Positions 56,198 to 64,000 of a stretch of DNA of 64,000 nt are shown here, one piece after another. The position numbers and the translations under genes were made by a program. The DNA is from an uncultured Collinsella sp. Its GTDB lineage: Bacteria > Actinomycetota > Coriobacteriia > Coriobacteriales > Coriobacteriaceae. A model generated the notes under the pieces. The model saw only the letters and a list, made by a program, of their open reading frames with translations, had not been told where the DNA came from and did no database searches. The stretch's first letter is position 1. The number at the start of each line of letters is the position of its first letter. The stretch lies in contig UQKL01000003.1 in assembly GCA_900541695.1 (NCBI GenBank), positions 1 through 64,000 on the forward strand, read 5' to 3'.

Positions 56198-57814
56198 ATG
56201 ACCGCAAAAAAGAAGTTCAATTTCAAAGCGCCGTTGGAGGTGTTCGCGAAGTCGATCGTCCAGCCGATGATGTATCTCTCGGTTGCCGGCATCCTGCTCA
56301 TTGTGGGCATCATTCTGACCAACAAGACCATTTGCGCTTTGGTCCCCGTACTGGGCTCCGGTCCGTTCCAGCTTGTGGGCGCCGTTGTCTACCAGTCGCT
56401 GATGTTTATCATCAACAACCTCTCGATTCTGTTCTGCGTGGGCATTGCCGGCGCCATGGCAAAGAAGAACAAGGGCCATGCTTCGCTGATCGCCCTGATG
56501 TCGTTCTTCCTGTTCCTGCAGGCTAACAACATCGTGCTCAACGCCACCGGCTCTCTTGCCGATGCGAGCGGCATGCTCGGCCTTACCGGAACCGGCCAGG
56601 CCACCGTTATGGGCATCCAGGTGCTCGATACCGGCGTGTTCGGCGGCATCATTCTCGGTTGCATCACCGGCGCCGTGTTCAACAAGTACTCGAACAAGCA
56701 GTTCCCCATTGCCCTTTCGATGTTCTCGGGCGTTCGCTTTCCGTTCCTGATCATGATCATCATCTCCTGGATCATGGGCGCTGGCTTCTGCATCGTTTGG
56801 CCTCCGGTTCAGGGTGCCATCTCCTCCGTTGCCGGCATCATTAAGGAGTCGGGCAACATCGGTCTGTTTATCTACGGCATGCTCAACAAGCTGCTCGTTC
56901 CTACCGGTCTGCACCACCTCATCTACACCCCGTTCCAGTTCTCCGATGTGGGTGGCACCCTTACGCTGGGTGGTCAGGTTATCGCCGGCGCCTATCCCAT
57001 CCGTGTTGCCGAGATGGCAATGACGGGTCAGCCCTTCTCCGATAGCACCTACTTCAACAGCTACACCTTCAACAATCTGTGGCCCTACATCGGCATCGGC
57101 CTCGCCTTTATCGTCACCGCCTACAAGGGGAACAAGGATAAGACCAAGGCCGTTATCATCCCGCTGATCATCACCGCCGTGCTCTCCTGCGTGACCGAGC
57201 CCATGGACTTCCTCTTTGTCTTTGCCGCTCCCGTGCTCTTTGTCGTTCACTCGGTTCTTTCCGGCATCTTCCTGGTCCTGCTCAAGGTCCTCTCCGTGCC
57301 CGCTTCGACTGCAGGCGGCATCATCAACATCGTGGTCTCCAACCTGGTCCTGGGCGTCGATAAGACCAACTGGCCGGTTATGCTGGTGCTTGGAGTCGTC
57401 AACGCCGCGCTGTACTTCTTCCTCTTCACCTTCCTTATCAAGAAGCTCAACCTCCACACGCCTGGCCGCGAGGAGGAGTCCGAGCTCGCCGAGTCCGTTG
57501 CCGAGGGCGAGGCCGCCGCGTCTGTCGCAGTGAAGCAGGGCGCCGTTGCCGCGGCTCCCGCAGAGGGCGTCGATGCAGGTATTGCCGACCTGGTCGCAGG
57601 TCTTGGCGGCAAGGACAACATCGAGGAGCTCGAGAACTGCTTTACGCGTCTCCGCGTGAACGTTAAGAACCCGGACCTCATCAATGAGGACCTCATCAAC
57701 CACGTGCCCAACAGCGGCATCAACCGCAACGGCAATAATATCCAGATCATCTTTGGCATGAAGGTCGCCGAGATGCGCGACAAGGTCGAAAACGCAATTG
57801 AGAAGGAGCAGTAA
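56198..57814 (+). CDS. PTS EIICB permease, alpha-glucoside type
   Basis: Imports and phosphorylates a sugar; the GH4 partner points to an alpha-glucoside such as maltose. The 538-residue protein has an EIIC domain (about 1-430, roughly ten membrane segments, with GLHHLIYTPFQF and the TEPMDFLFVF signature), an Ala/Glu-rich linker, then EIIB with phosphorylated Cys481 (ENCFTRLRVNV). Domain order C-B is that of GlvC/MalX-type permeases. AAGGGGAG precedes the ATG; the 99-base gap upstream can fold GTGCCC with GGGCAC. Confidence 0.92.
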   Translation: MTAKKKFNFKAPLEVFAKSIVQPMMYLSVAGILLIVGIILTNKTICALVPVLGSGPFQLVGAVVYQSLMFIINNLSILFCVGIAGAMAKKNKGHASLIALMSFFLFLQANNIVLNATGSLADASGMLGLTGTGQATVMGIQVLDTGVFGGIILGCITGAVFNKYSNKQFPIALSMFSGVRFPFLIMIIISWIMGAGFCIVWPPVQGAISSVAGIIKESGNIGLFIYGMLNKLLVPTGLHHLIYTPFQFSDVGGTLTLGGQVIAGAYPIRVAEMAMTGQPFSDSTYFNSYTFNNLWPYIGIGLAFIVTAYKGNKDKTKAVIIPLIITAVLSCVTEPMDFLFVFAAPVLFVVHSVLSGIFLVLLKVLSVPASTAGGIINIVVSNLVLGVDKTNWPVMLVLGVVNAALYFFLFTFLIKKLNLHTPGREEESELAESVAEGEAAASVAVKQGAVAAAPAEGVDAGIADLVAGLGGKDNIEELENCFTRLRVNVKNPDLINEDLINHVPNSGINRNGNNIQIIFGMKVAEMRDKVENAIEKEQ

Positions 57815-57817
57815 ACA

Positions 57818-59200
57818 ATGATCATTACTCTGTGTGGTGGCGGATCCACCTTTACCCCCGGCATCGTCAAGTCCATCGCCCTGCGCAAGGACGAGCTCGA
57901 CGTTGACGAGATTCGTCTGTACGACATCAACGAGGAGCGCCAGCGCAAGGTCGGCGTGCTCGTGGACTGGATTTTGCACGAGGACCTCGGCCTGGACATC
58001 AAGCTCACGGTGACCACCGACAAAAAGACGGCTTTTACCGACGCGAGCTTCGTGTTTGCCCAGATGCGCGTGGGCGGCTACGCCATGCGCGAGCAGGACG
58101 AGAAGATTCCGCTGCGTCACGGCTGCGTGGGCCAGGAGACTTGCGGTTGCGGCGGCCTTGCCTACGGCATGCGCACCATCTTCCCCATGGTCGAGCTGAT
58201 CGATGACGTTGAGAAGTACGCCAAGAAGGATTACTGGATTCTCAACTACTCCAACCCTGCTGCCATCGTCTCCGAGGGCTGCCGTGTGCTGCGTCCCAAC
58301 GCTCGTATCATCAACATCTGCGACATGCCGATTGCGATCATCGACGTGGTTTGCGCCGCACTCGATATCGACAAGAAGGATGTCGAGTACGATTACTTTG
58401 GCCTCAACCACTTTGGTTGGTTCACCTCGATCCGCCACAAGGGCGAGGAGGTGCTCCCGCAGCTGCGCGAGTACATCAAGGAGCATGAGATTCTGCTGCC
58501 CGACTCCTACCTCAAGGGCATGGGCTCGCTCATGGCAAAGAAGCCCGAGGAGACCGCCGACGAGCACCCCGAGCAGAACCGCCACACCAAGGGCAGCTGG
58601 TACTACGTCTGGAAGGGCGAGTACGAGATCATGGAGTGCTTCCCGGAGTACCTGCCAAACACGTATCTGAACTACTACCTGCAGCAGAAGGAATTCGTCG
58701 AGCACTCAAACCCCGAGCGCACCCGTGCGAACGAGGTTGAGGAGACGCGCGAGAAGAACCTCTTCGACGGCATCGACCACTACGAGAAGACGGGCGAGAT
58801 CGACGAGAGCACGTTCTATGCGGGCAGCCACGGCGACTGGATCGCCGATCTGGCCATCGCTCTGAAGAACGACACCAAGCAGCGCTTCCTGGTCATTTGC
58901 GAGAACAAGGGCGCCATCCCCAACATGCCCTACGACGCTATGGTCGAGCTGCCTGCCTACATTGGCAAGAACGGCCCCGAGGTCATCAGCCGCGACAACA
59001 TTCCGCTGTTCCAGCAGGGTCTCATGATGCAGCAGCTGAACTCCGAGAAGCTCGTGGTCGAGGCTACGATCGAGGGTTCGTACGAGAAGGCGCTCAAGGC
59101 CTTTACGCTCAACAAGACCGTGCCGTCGATGAAGGTCGCCAAGGAGGTTCTCGACGACATGATCGAGGCCAACAAGGGTTACTGGCCCGAGCTTAAGTAA
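57818..59200 (+). CDS. glycoside hydrolase family 4 6-phospho-alpha-glucosidase
   Basis: Hydrolyses phosphorylated disaccharides inside the cell by the NAD+- and Mn2+-dependent redox mechanism of family GH4. The 460-residue protein begins with the dinucleotide loop ITLCGGGSTFTPG, and has VGQETCGCGGLAYGMRT, the metal-binding Cys168 in CDMPIAI and His198 in LNHFGWF. These fit the alpha-glucoside branch (GlvA, MalH) rather than 6-phospho-beta-glucosidases. AAGGAG lies upstream, three bases after the EIICB stop. A strong terminator follows. Confidence 0.92.
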   Translation: MIITLCGGGSTFTPGIVKSIALRKDELDVDEIRLYDINEERQRKVGVLVDWILHEDLGLDIKLTVTTDKKTAFTDASFVFAQMRVGGYAMREQDEKIPLRHGCVGQETCGCGGLAYGMRTIFPMVELIDDVEKYAKKDYWILNYSNPAAIVSEGCRVLRPNARIINICDMPIAIIDVVCAALDIDKKDVEYDYFGLNHFGWFTSIRHKGEEVLPQLREYIKEHEILLPDSYLKGMGSLMAKKPEETADEHPEQNRHTKGSWYYVWKGEYEIMECFPEYLPNTYLNYYLQQKEFVEHSNPERTRANEVEETREKNLFDGIDHYEKTGEIDESTFYAGSHGDWIADLAIALKNDTKQRFLVICENKGAIPNMPYDAMVELPAYIGKNGPEVISRDNIPLFQQGLMMQQLNSEKLVVEATIEGSYEKALKAFTLNKTVPSMKVAKEVLDDMIEANKGYWPELK

Positions 59201-59232
59201 AAGCAACAGGGTCGCTGACCGCATACCTGGAG

Positions 59233-59275
59233 CAATGCCCCGTCCACGTGATTGCGTGGGCGGGGCATTGTCATT
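59233..59275 (+). terminator. terminator of the PTS/GH4 operon
   Basis: CAATGCCCCGTCCACG pairs with CGTGGGCGGGGCATTG (one G-U), followed by TCATTT. Confidence 0.8.
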
Positions 59276-59392
59276 TGGTAACGCGTTTTACCAAATATGG
59301 CATTTATCTGCGGTAATGTTCTATTTCACCGCCGAGGGTGACATTTCATACCGCCTGCCGAACTGCGTGGAGACCTAACAACTTTTTAGGTC
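59273..59392 (+). promoter_or_regulatory. control region of the hydrogenase operon
   Basis: ATTTGGTAA (59273-59281) and TTACCAAAT (59288-59296) form a perfect 9-bp dyad with a six-base centre, a good operator candidate. Downstream TATCTG and TAATGT are -10-like, and GACCTAA/TTAGGTC (about 59372-59392) forms a small hairpin in the leader. Confidence 0.45.
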
Positions 59393-59456
59393 AGTGTTGT
59401 GCGTGTAGCAACTTCGCCCGGCCTCGCCTCCGGGCTGCCATGTGAGAGGGGATCTT

Positions 59457-61289
59457 ATGGCTCGACTGCACGTAATGGAACGCAGCCACGCTCAGGCCGT
59501 CATGGACGACCTGCACGATGCGCTCGGACGTCGTCTGGCGGTGAGTTCGCTCGCCCCGTGCCCCGTTGAGTTTACGGCAGCGCTCGTCAATCTGTGCTCC
59601 ACCCAGAGCTGCGGCAAGTGCACGCCCTGCCGCGTGGGCCTGAGCGCGCTGAGCGACCTGCTCGCCGATGTGCTCGAAGGGCGCGCCGATGAGTCCACGC
59701 TCAACTTGATTGAGCGCACCGCCCGCACCATCTATCTTTCGAGCGATTGCGCCATCGGCTACGAAGCTGGCGCCATGGCACTCACGGCCATTCGCGGCTT
59801 CCGCGACGATTTTGAGCATCACATCCGCGAGCGCTCCTGCGGCTTTGACCGCGAGGCCCGCGTCCCGTGCGTTTCGGGCTGCCCGGCGCACGTCGACATT
59901 CCCGGGTACATTTCGCTGGTCGAGGCCGGCCGCTATGCCGACGCCGTCAAGGTCATCCGCAAGAACAATCCGCTGCCGCTCGTCTGCGGCCTGGTGTGCG
60001 AGCATCCCTGCGAGATGCACTGCCGCCGTGGCATGGTCGACGACCCCATGAACATCCTCGCCCTCAAGCGTTTTGCCGTCGAGCACAGTGAGCTCAACGA
60101 CCACAAGCCGCATGTAGTGGACAACACCGGCAAGCGCGTCGCCGTGATCGGCGGCGGCCCGGCCGGCCTTTCCTGCGCCTACTACCTGGCCGTGATGGGC
60201 CATAAGGTGACCATCTTTGAGCAGCGCCACCACCTGGGCGGCATGCTGCGCTATGGCATCCCCAGCTATCGTCTGCCGCGCGAGCGCCTGCAGGCCGAGA
60301 TCGACTGGATTTTGAGCGCCGGCATCGACGTTGAGCTCGATCACTCCGTCAACGGCGAGGAGCTTGCCCGCCTGCGCGACGAGTTCGATGCCGTCTACCT
60401 GGCCATTGGCGCCCACAGCGATAAGAAGCTCGGCCTTCCGGGCGAGGAAGCGCTCGGCGTGGAGTCGGCCGTCAAGATGCTGCGCGCCATCGGCGACGAC
60501 GAGCTGCCCGACCTGAGCGGCCAGCGCGTGTGCGTCATCGGCGGCGGCAACGTGGCCATGGACGTGGCGCGCTCCGCCGTGCGCTGCGGTGCCGAAAAGG
60601 TGAGCATCGTCTACCGCCGTCGCATCTGCGACATGACGGCCCAGGACGCCGAGATCGCCGGTGCCCAGGCCGAGGGCTGCGAGGTGCTGGAGTTGACCGC
60701 CCCGCTCGCTATCGAGACGGGCGAGGAAGGTCGCGTGAGTGGCCTGCGCGTGCAGCCGCAGATTATCGGCGAGCCCCGTCGTGGGCGTCCGGCCCCGCGT
60801 GCCGCCGCCACGCCCGAGCGCGTCATTCCCTGCGAGCGCGTGTTTGTGGCCATTGGCCAGGACATCGATTCCAAGCCGTTTGAGGACATGGGCATCGCTT
60901 GTAAGTGGGGCTGCGTGGTCACCGATTCGGATGGCGCCGTGCCCAACTTCGATGGCCTCTTTAGCGGCGGTGACTGCCAGACCGGTCCCGCCACCGTCAT
61001 CCGTGCCATCAACGCCGGCCGCGTGGCTTCGGCAAATATCGACCGCTACCTGGGCTTTGACCACAAGATCAAGCTCGAGGTCGAGCTGCCGACCGTCCAG
61101 TTTAAGGGCAAGCATGAGTGCGGCCGCTGCGAGCTGGGCGAGCGCGAGGCCGGCGAGCGTATTCACGATTGGGATCTGGTCGAGCAGGGTTTCACCGAGC
61201 AGGAGGCGCGCCAGGAGGCGAGCCGCTGCCTGCGTTGCGATCACTTTGGCTTTGGCGCGTTCCGCGGAGGGAGGAACCTGGAATGGTAG
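59457..61289 (+). CDS. NuoF-type Fe-S domain fused to GltD-like NAD(P)H oxidoreductase
   Basis: Probable diaphorase subunit of the hydrogenase. The 610-residue fusion starts with the 4Fe-4S domain of NuoF/HydB (CSTQSCGKCTPCRVGL at about 44-59), but without the NuoF FMN/NADH-binding barrel. It continues as GltD: cluster cysteines (CVSGCPAH, CGLVCEHPCEMHC), FAD motif VIGGGPAGLSCAYYLA, HLGGMLRYGIPSYRLPRE, NAD(P) motif VIGGGNVAMDVARSA, and a C-terminal Cys-rich end (CGRC, CLRCDHFG). GAGAGGGG precedes the ATG. It overlaps hydA by seven bases. Confidence 0.9.
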   Translation: MARLHVMERSHAQAVMDDLHDALGRRLAVSSLAPCPVEFTAALVNLCSTQSCGKCTPCRVGLSALSDLLADVLEGRADESTLNLIERTARTIYLSSDCAIGYEAGAMALTAIRGFRDDFEHHIRERSCGFDREARVPCVSGCPAHVDIPGYISLVEAGRYADAVKVIRKNNPLPLVCGLVCEHPCEMHCRRGMVDDPMNILALKRFAVEHSELNDHKPHVVDNTGKRVAVIGGGPAGLSCAYYLAVMGHKVTIFEQRHHLGGMLRYGIPSYRLPRERLQAEIDWILSAGIDVELDHSVNGEELARLRDEFDAVYLAIGAHSDKKLGLPGEEALGVESAVKMLRAIGDDELPDLSGQRVCVIGGGNVAMDVARSAVRCGAEKVSIVYRRRICDMTAQDAEIAGAQAEGCEVLELTAPLAIETGEEGRVSGLRVQPQIIGEPRRGRPAPRAAATPERVIPCERVFVAIGQDIDSKPFEDMGIACKWGCVVTDSDGAVPNFDGLFSGGDCQTGPATVIRAINAGRVASANIDRYLGFDHKIKLEVELPTVQFKGKHECGRCELGEREAGERIHDWDLVEQGFTEQEARQEASRCLRCDHFGFGAFRGGRNLEW

Positions 61290-63094
61290 AGCCCAACAAC
61301 ACCACCGTCAGCGACAACACCGAAAACGGAGCGCATAACATGGTCAAGCTCACTATCGATAATTGCGAGGTCGTGGTTCCCGAGCACACCACGATCCTGG
61401 ATGCGGCCAAGTCCGCCGGCATCCAGATTCCCACCCTGTGCTACCTGCGCGATCTAAACGAGATCGGCGGCTGCCGCGTATGCGTGGTCGAGGTTGAGGG
61501 CTGCGACCAGCTGGTTGCCGCCTGCAACAACTACGTGCTCGACGGCATGGTGGTCCACACCAACAGCCCCAAGGCCCGCGAGGCGCGTCGCACCAACGTG
61601 CAGCTGCTGCTGTCCCAGCACGACTCGCGCTGTACGAGCTGTGTGCGCAGTGGTAACTGCAACCTGCAGACCATCGCCAACGACCTGGGTATCTTCTATC
61701 TGCCGTACGAGCAGCACCTGGCGCGCGAGGGCTGGGATTTCGATTTTCCCATCATCCGCGAAAACGACAAGTGCATTAAATGCATGCGCTGCATCAAGGT
61801 GTGCGAGAGCGTGCAGGGACTAGGGATTTGGGACCTGACCAACCGCGCCACGCATACCGCCGTGGGTACCCGCGGGCGCGCGCCGATCGGCAAGACCGAT
61901 TGCGTCGCGTGCGGCCAGTGCATTACGCATTGCCCGACGGGCGCACTGCGCGAGCGCGACGATACCGAGGCCGTGTTTGACGCGCTCGCTAATCCCGACA
62001 AGATCGTGCTGGTGCAGATCGCGCCTGCCGTGCGCAGCGCCTGGGGCGAGGAGCTCGGCATTCCGCGCGAGGAAGCCACCGTTGAGCGCTTGGCCTGCGC
62101 ACTGCGCCGCGTGGGCTTTGAGTACGTGTTCGACACCGACTTCTCGGCCGACCTCACCATTATGGAGGAGGGCTCCGAGCTGCTCGAGCGTCTGGGCGCT
62201 GCCTCCGAGGGCGAGGGCGACAGCCGCGGCTGGCCCATGTTCACGAGTTGCTGCCCGGGCTGGGTGCGCTTTGTGAAGGCGCGCTATCCGGCGTTTGTCG
62301 ACAGCCTGTCCACGTCCAAGTCGCCGCAGCAGATGTTCGGCGCCATTGCCAAGACGTACTACGCCAAGGTGCTGGGCGTGGAGCCCGAGCGCCTGTTTGT
62401 GGTGTCCGTTATGCCGTGTACGGCCAAGAAGGCCGAGTGTGCGCTGCCGAGCATGGTGGGCGAGGGCGGTGCGCCCGACGTGGACGTTGCGCTGACGGTG
62501 CGCGAGATGGTGCGCATGATCCGCGCGAGCCACGTGAGCGTGGACACGCTGGTTGAGGAGCCGCTCGATACGCCGCTGGGCTTTGGCACGGGCGCGGGCG
62601 TGATCTTTGGTGCCACGGGCGGCGTGATGGAGGCTGCCGTGCGCTCGGGCTACTACCTGGTGACGGGCAAGAACCCCGATGCGGATTTCTTTACCGACGT
62701 GCGTGGCCTGGATGGCTGGAAGGAAGCCGTCGCCGATATCGATGGCACCAAGGTGCGCGTCGCCGTGGCGCACGGGCTGGGCAACGCCGCCCGCCTGCTC
62801 GACGCGATTCGCGACGGCCGCGTGAGCTATGACTTCGTTGAGGTCATGGCGTGCCCGGGCGGCTGCGTCGGTGGCGGCGGTCAGCCCATCCACGACGGCT
62901 GCGAGCTGGCAGCCGAGCGCGGTCAGGTGCTGTGGGGCCTGGATGCCGCTGCGGACATTCGCTTCTCGCACGAGAATCCCGATGTCCAGGCGTGCTACCG
63001 CGAGTTCCTGGGCGCGCCGCTCTCGCCGCTGGCCGAGGAGCTGCTGCATACCGATCATCACGCCTGGTCGATGCCTAACGAAGGGACGTGCTAA
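61283..63094 (+). CDS. hydA: [FeFe]-hydrogenase, catalytic subunit
   Basis: Reduces protons or oxidises H2. The 603-residue protein has a 2Fe-2S ferredoxin domain (CYLRDLNEIGGCRVC), a His-Cys3 cluster segment (QHDSRCTSCVRSGNC), two 4Fe-4S motifs (CIKCMRCIKVC, CVACGQCITHC), then the H-cluster domain with all three signatures intact: TSCCPGW (Cys323/324), MPCTAKKAE (Cys379) and EVMACPGGCVGGGGQP (Cys524, Cys528). All H-cluster ligands are present, so it should be catalytic. GGAGGGAGG lies eight bases before the chosen ATG; a later in-frame ATG at 61340 is possible. No maturation gene (hydE, hydF, hydG) is in the window. Confidence 0.96.
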   Translation: MVEPNNTTVSDNTENGAHNMVKLTIDNCEVVVPEHTTILDAAKSAGIQIPTLCYLRDLNEIGGCRVCVVEVEGCDQLVAACNNYVLDGMVVHTNSPKAREARRTNVQLLLSQHDSRCTSCVRSGNCNLQTIANDLGIFYLPYEQHLAREGWDFDFPIIRENDKCIKCMRCIKVCESVQGLGIWDLTNRATHTAVGTRGRAPIGKTDCVACGQCITHCPTGALRERDDTEAVFDALANPDKIVLVQIAPAVRSAWGEELGIPREEATVERLACALRRVGFEYVFDTDFSADLTIMEEGSELLERLGAASEGEGDSRGWPMFTSCCPGWVRFVKARYPAFVDSLSTSKSPQQMFGAIAKTYYAKVLGVEPERLFVVSVMPCTAKKAECALPSMVGEGGAPDVDVALTVREMVRMIRASHVSVDTLVEEPLDTPLGFGTGAGVIFGATGGVMEAAVRSGYYLVTGKNPDADFFTDVRGLDGWKEAVADIDGTKVRVAVAHGLGNAARLLDAIRDGRVSYDFVEVMACPGGCVGGGGQPIHDGCELAAERGQVLWGLDAAADIRFSHENPDVQACYREFLGAPLSPLAEELLHTDHHAWSMPNEGTC

Positions 63095-63096
63095 CG

Positions 63097-64000
63097 ATGC
63101 GCGCGTTTGATTTTGAGATGTCGCGCCGGGGGTTTGCCTCGGCGCTTGCCGCGGGCGCGCTGTCGCTTGCGCTCGCGGGCTGTGGCGGCGGGGCTGCCGG
63201 TGCCGGGTCCGCCGCGGACTCGGCTGCCACGGACGGCGCCGGTGCTGCTGCAGAGCCGGTCGCGGTGCACGTCGCCTCGCTCAAGGGACCGACCTCGATT
63301 GGCCTGGTGCAGTTTATGGACCAGGCTGCCGATGGCGAGACGGACAATGAGTTCGACTTTGCGATCAACACTGCCGCCGACGAGATCGTGCCCAAGGTCA
63401 TTCAGGGCGATATCGACATTGCCCTGGTGCCCGCCAACGTGGCGAGCGTGCTCTACAACAAGACCGAGGGCGCGGTGCAGGTCATCGACATCAACACGCT
63501 GGGTGTGCTGAACGTGGTGACGGGCGACGCGAATGTGGCCTCGTTTGGCGATCTGGCGGGTCGCACCGTCTACATGACGGGCAAGGGCACCACGCCAGAG
63601 TATGTCATGAACTTCCTGCTGGAGCGCGCGGGCCTGACCGGCCAGGTGACGCTCGAGTTTAAGAGCGAGCCCACCGAGGTGCTGTCGGCCCTGCTTGCCG
63701 ATTCGTCTGCCGTGGGCGTGCTGCCGGAGCCGTTCAAGACCGCTGCTATCGCCAAGAGCGAGGGCAAGCTGTCGGCACCGGTGAGCCTGACCGATGTGTG
63801 GGACGAGCTGGCAGGAGACACGGGCTCGCGCCTGCTGACGGGCGTGACCGTGGTGCGCCGCGCGTTTGCCGAGGAACATCCCGAGGCCGTGGCGGAGTTC
63901 TTGAGCTGCCATGCGGCGAGCGTGAAGGCCGTCAATGCGGCGCCGGCGGACTGGGCTCAGGCCGTGGTCGATGCAGGCATCGTGGATTACGCCACGATTG
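63097..64000 (+). CDS. ABC transporter substrate-binding lipoprotein (NitT/SsuA/THI5-like), truncated by window end
   Basis: The first 301 residues are visible. The N-terminus has a twin-arginine-like SRRGFA and a hydrophobic stretch ending in a lipobox LALAGC (Cys29), then a low-complexity Gly/Ala/Ser linker, so it is exported and lipid-anchored. The body (KGPTSIGLVQFMDQA, INTAADEIVPKVIQGDIDIALVPANVAS, GRTVYMTGKGTTPEYVMNFLLERAGL) is the periplasmic-binding-protein fold of the nitrate/sulfonate/thiamine-precursor group. It starts two bases after hydA stops, so it is in the same operon. Ligand unknown. Confidence 0.88.
   Translation, partial: MRAFDFEMSRRGFASALAAGALSLALAGCGGGAAGAGSAADSAATDGAGAAAEPVAVHVASLKGPTSIGLVQFMDQAADGETDNEFDFAINTAADEIVPKVIQGDIDIALVPANVASVLYNKTEGAVQVIDINTLGVLNVVTGDANVASFGDLAGRTVYMTGKGTTPEYVMNFLLERAGLTGQVTLEFKSEPTEVLSALLADSSAVGVLPEPFKTAAIAKSEGKLSAPVSLTDVWDELAGDTGSRLLTGVTVVRRAFAEEHPEAVAEFLSCHAASVKAVNAAPADWAQAVVDAGIVDYATI

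Noticed and set aside
59457..61289. Second copy of gltD for glutamate synthesis
   Set aside because: The N-terminal NuoF-type cluster domain and the overlap with hydA place it with the hydrogenase; there is no second gltB.

Overview
The window is GC-rich, gene-dense bacterial chromosome. It most resembles Coriobacteriia, probably a Collinsella-type gut anaerobe. This assignment is inference from gene content: a catalytic [FeFe]-hydrogenase fused into a GltD-like electron-transfer operon, sugar PTS systems, N-acetylmuramate (MurNAc) salvage, rubredoxin with a flavin reductase, split transketolase, GltBD, and no respiratory chain or TCA cluster apart from one citrate synthase. No rRNA or CRISPR is present; there are two tRNAs.

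Layout. 1-2186 (minus): class A penicillin-binding protein, cut by the left edge. 2348-12345: U32 peptidase/RNA hydroxylase family, tyrS, adenine deaminase, two Cof-type HAD phosphatases, an ACT protein with citrate synthase (minus), and rpmE behind a structured leader. 12687-25481: secA-prfB, a YitT transporter, a two-gene transketolase, a zinc-ribbon membrane protein, ftsEX (FtsE has a long N-terminal extension) and rnr. 25660-31557: an orphan serine recombinase, a VanZ-like remnant, then a MurNAc module (RpiR regulator, murQ, murP, mupG) and an ArsC-like protein. 31754-36667: a hypothetical gene, tRNA-Gln and tRNA-Glu, a TPR protein overlapping smpB, flavin reductase, rubredoxin and an Nramp transporter. 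37219-47711: gltBD, a SEC-C-associated-like protein, an AbiEi/PD-(D/E)XK-like protein and an amidohydrolase. 47820-51432 (minus): zinc-ribbon protein and the copper module csoR-copZ-copA. 51984-54236: DEAD-box helicase with an RG-rich tail. 54713-59200: PTS EIIA, LicT-type antiterminator, EIICB and GH4 6-phospho-glucosidase. 59457-64000: NuoF-Fe-S/GltD fusion, [FeFe]-hydrogenase and a lipoprotein binding protein cut by the right edge.

How the genes work together. MurP imports and phosphorylates MurNAc (and possibly MurNAc-glycosides), MupG would split disaccharide phosphates and MurQ removes the lactyl ether; the RpiR protein is the likely sensor. Neither PTS permease carries an EIIA domain, so the single EIIA at 54713 may serve both. 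GltBD makes glutamate from glutamine and 2-oxoglutarate. The terminal operon probably couples NAD(P)H and/or ferredoxin to H2. CsoR, CopZ and CopA form a copper-efflux unit with a recognisable operator.

The most striking non-genic signal is the load of short palindromic intergenic repeats. At least seven families are present. One (family P1, 16 units in five clusters) shows compensatory arm changes and forms near-duplicate cassettes on both sides of single genes. Another (P2) appears to have inserted into a copy of a third (P3). Release factor 2 carries an SPT tripeptide in place of the usual SPF.
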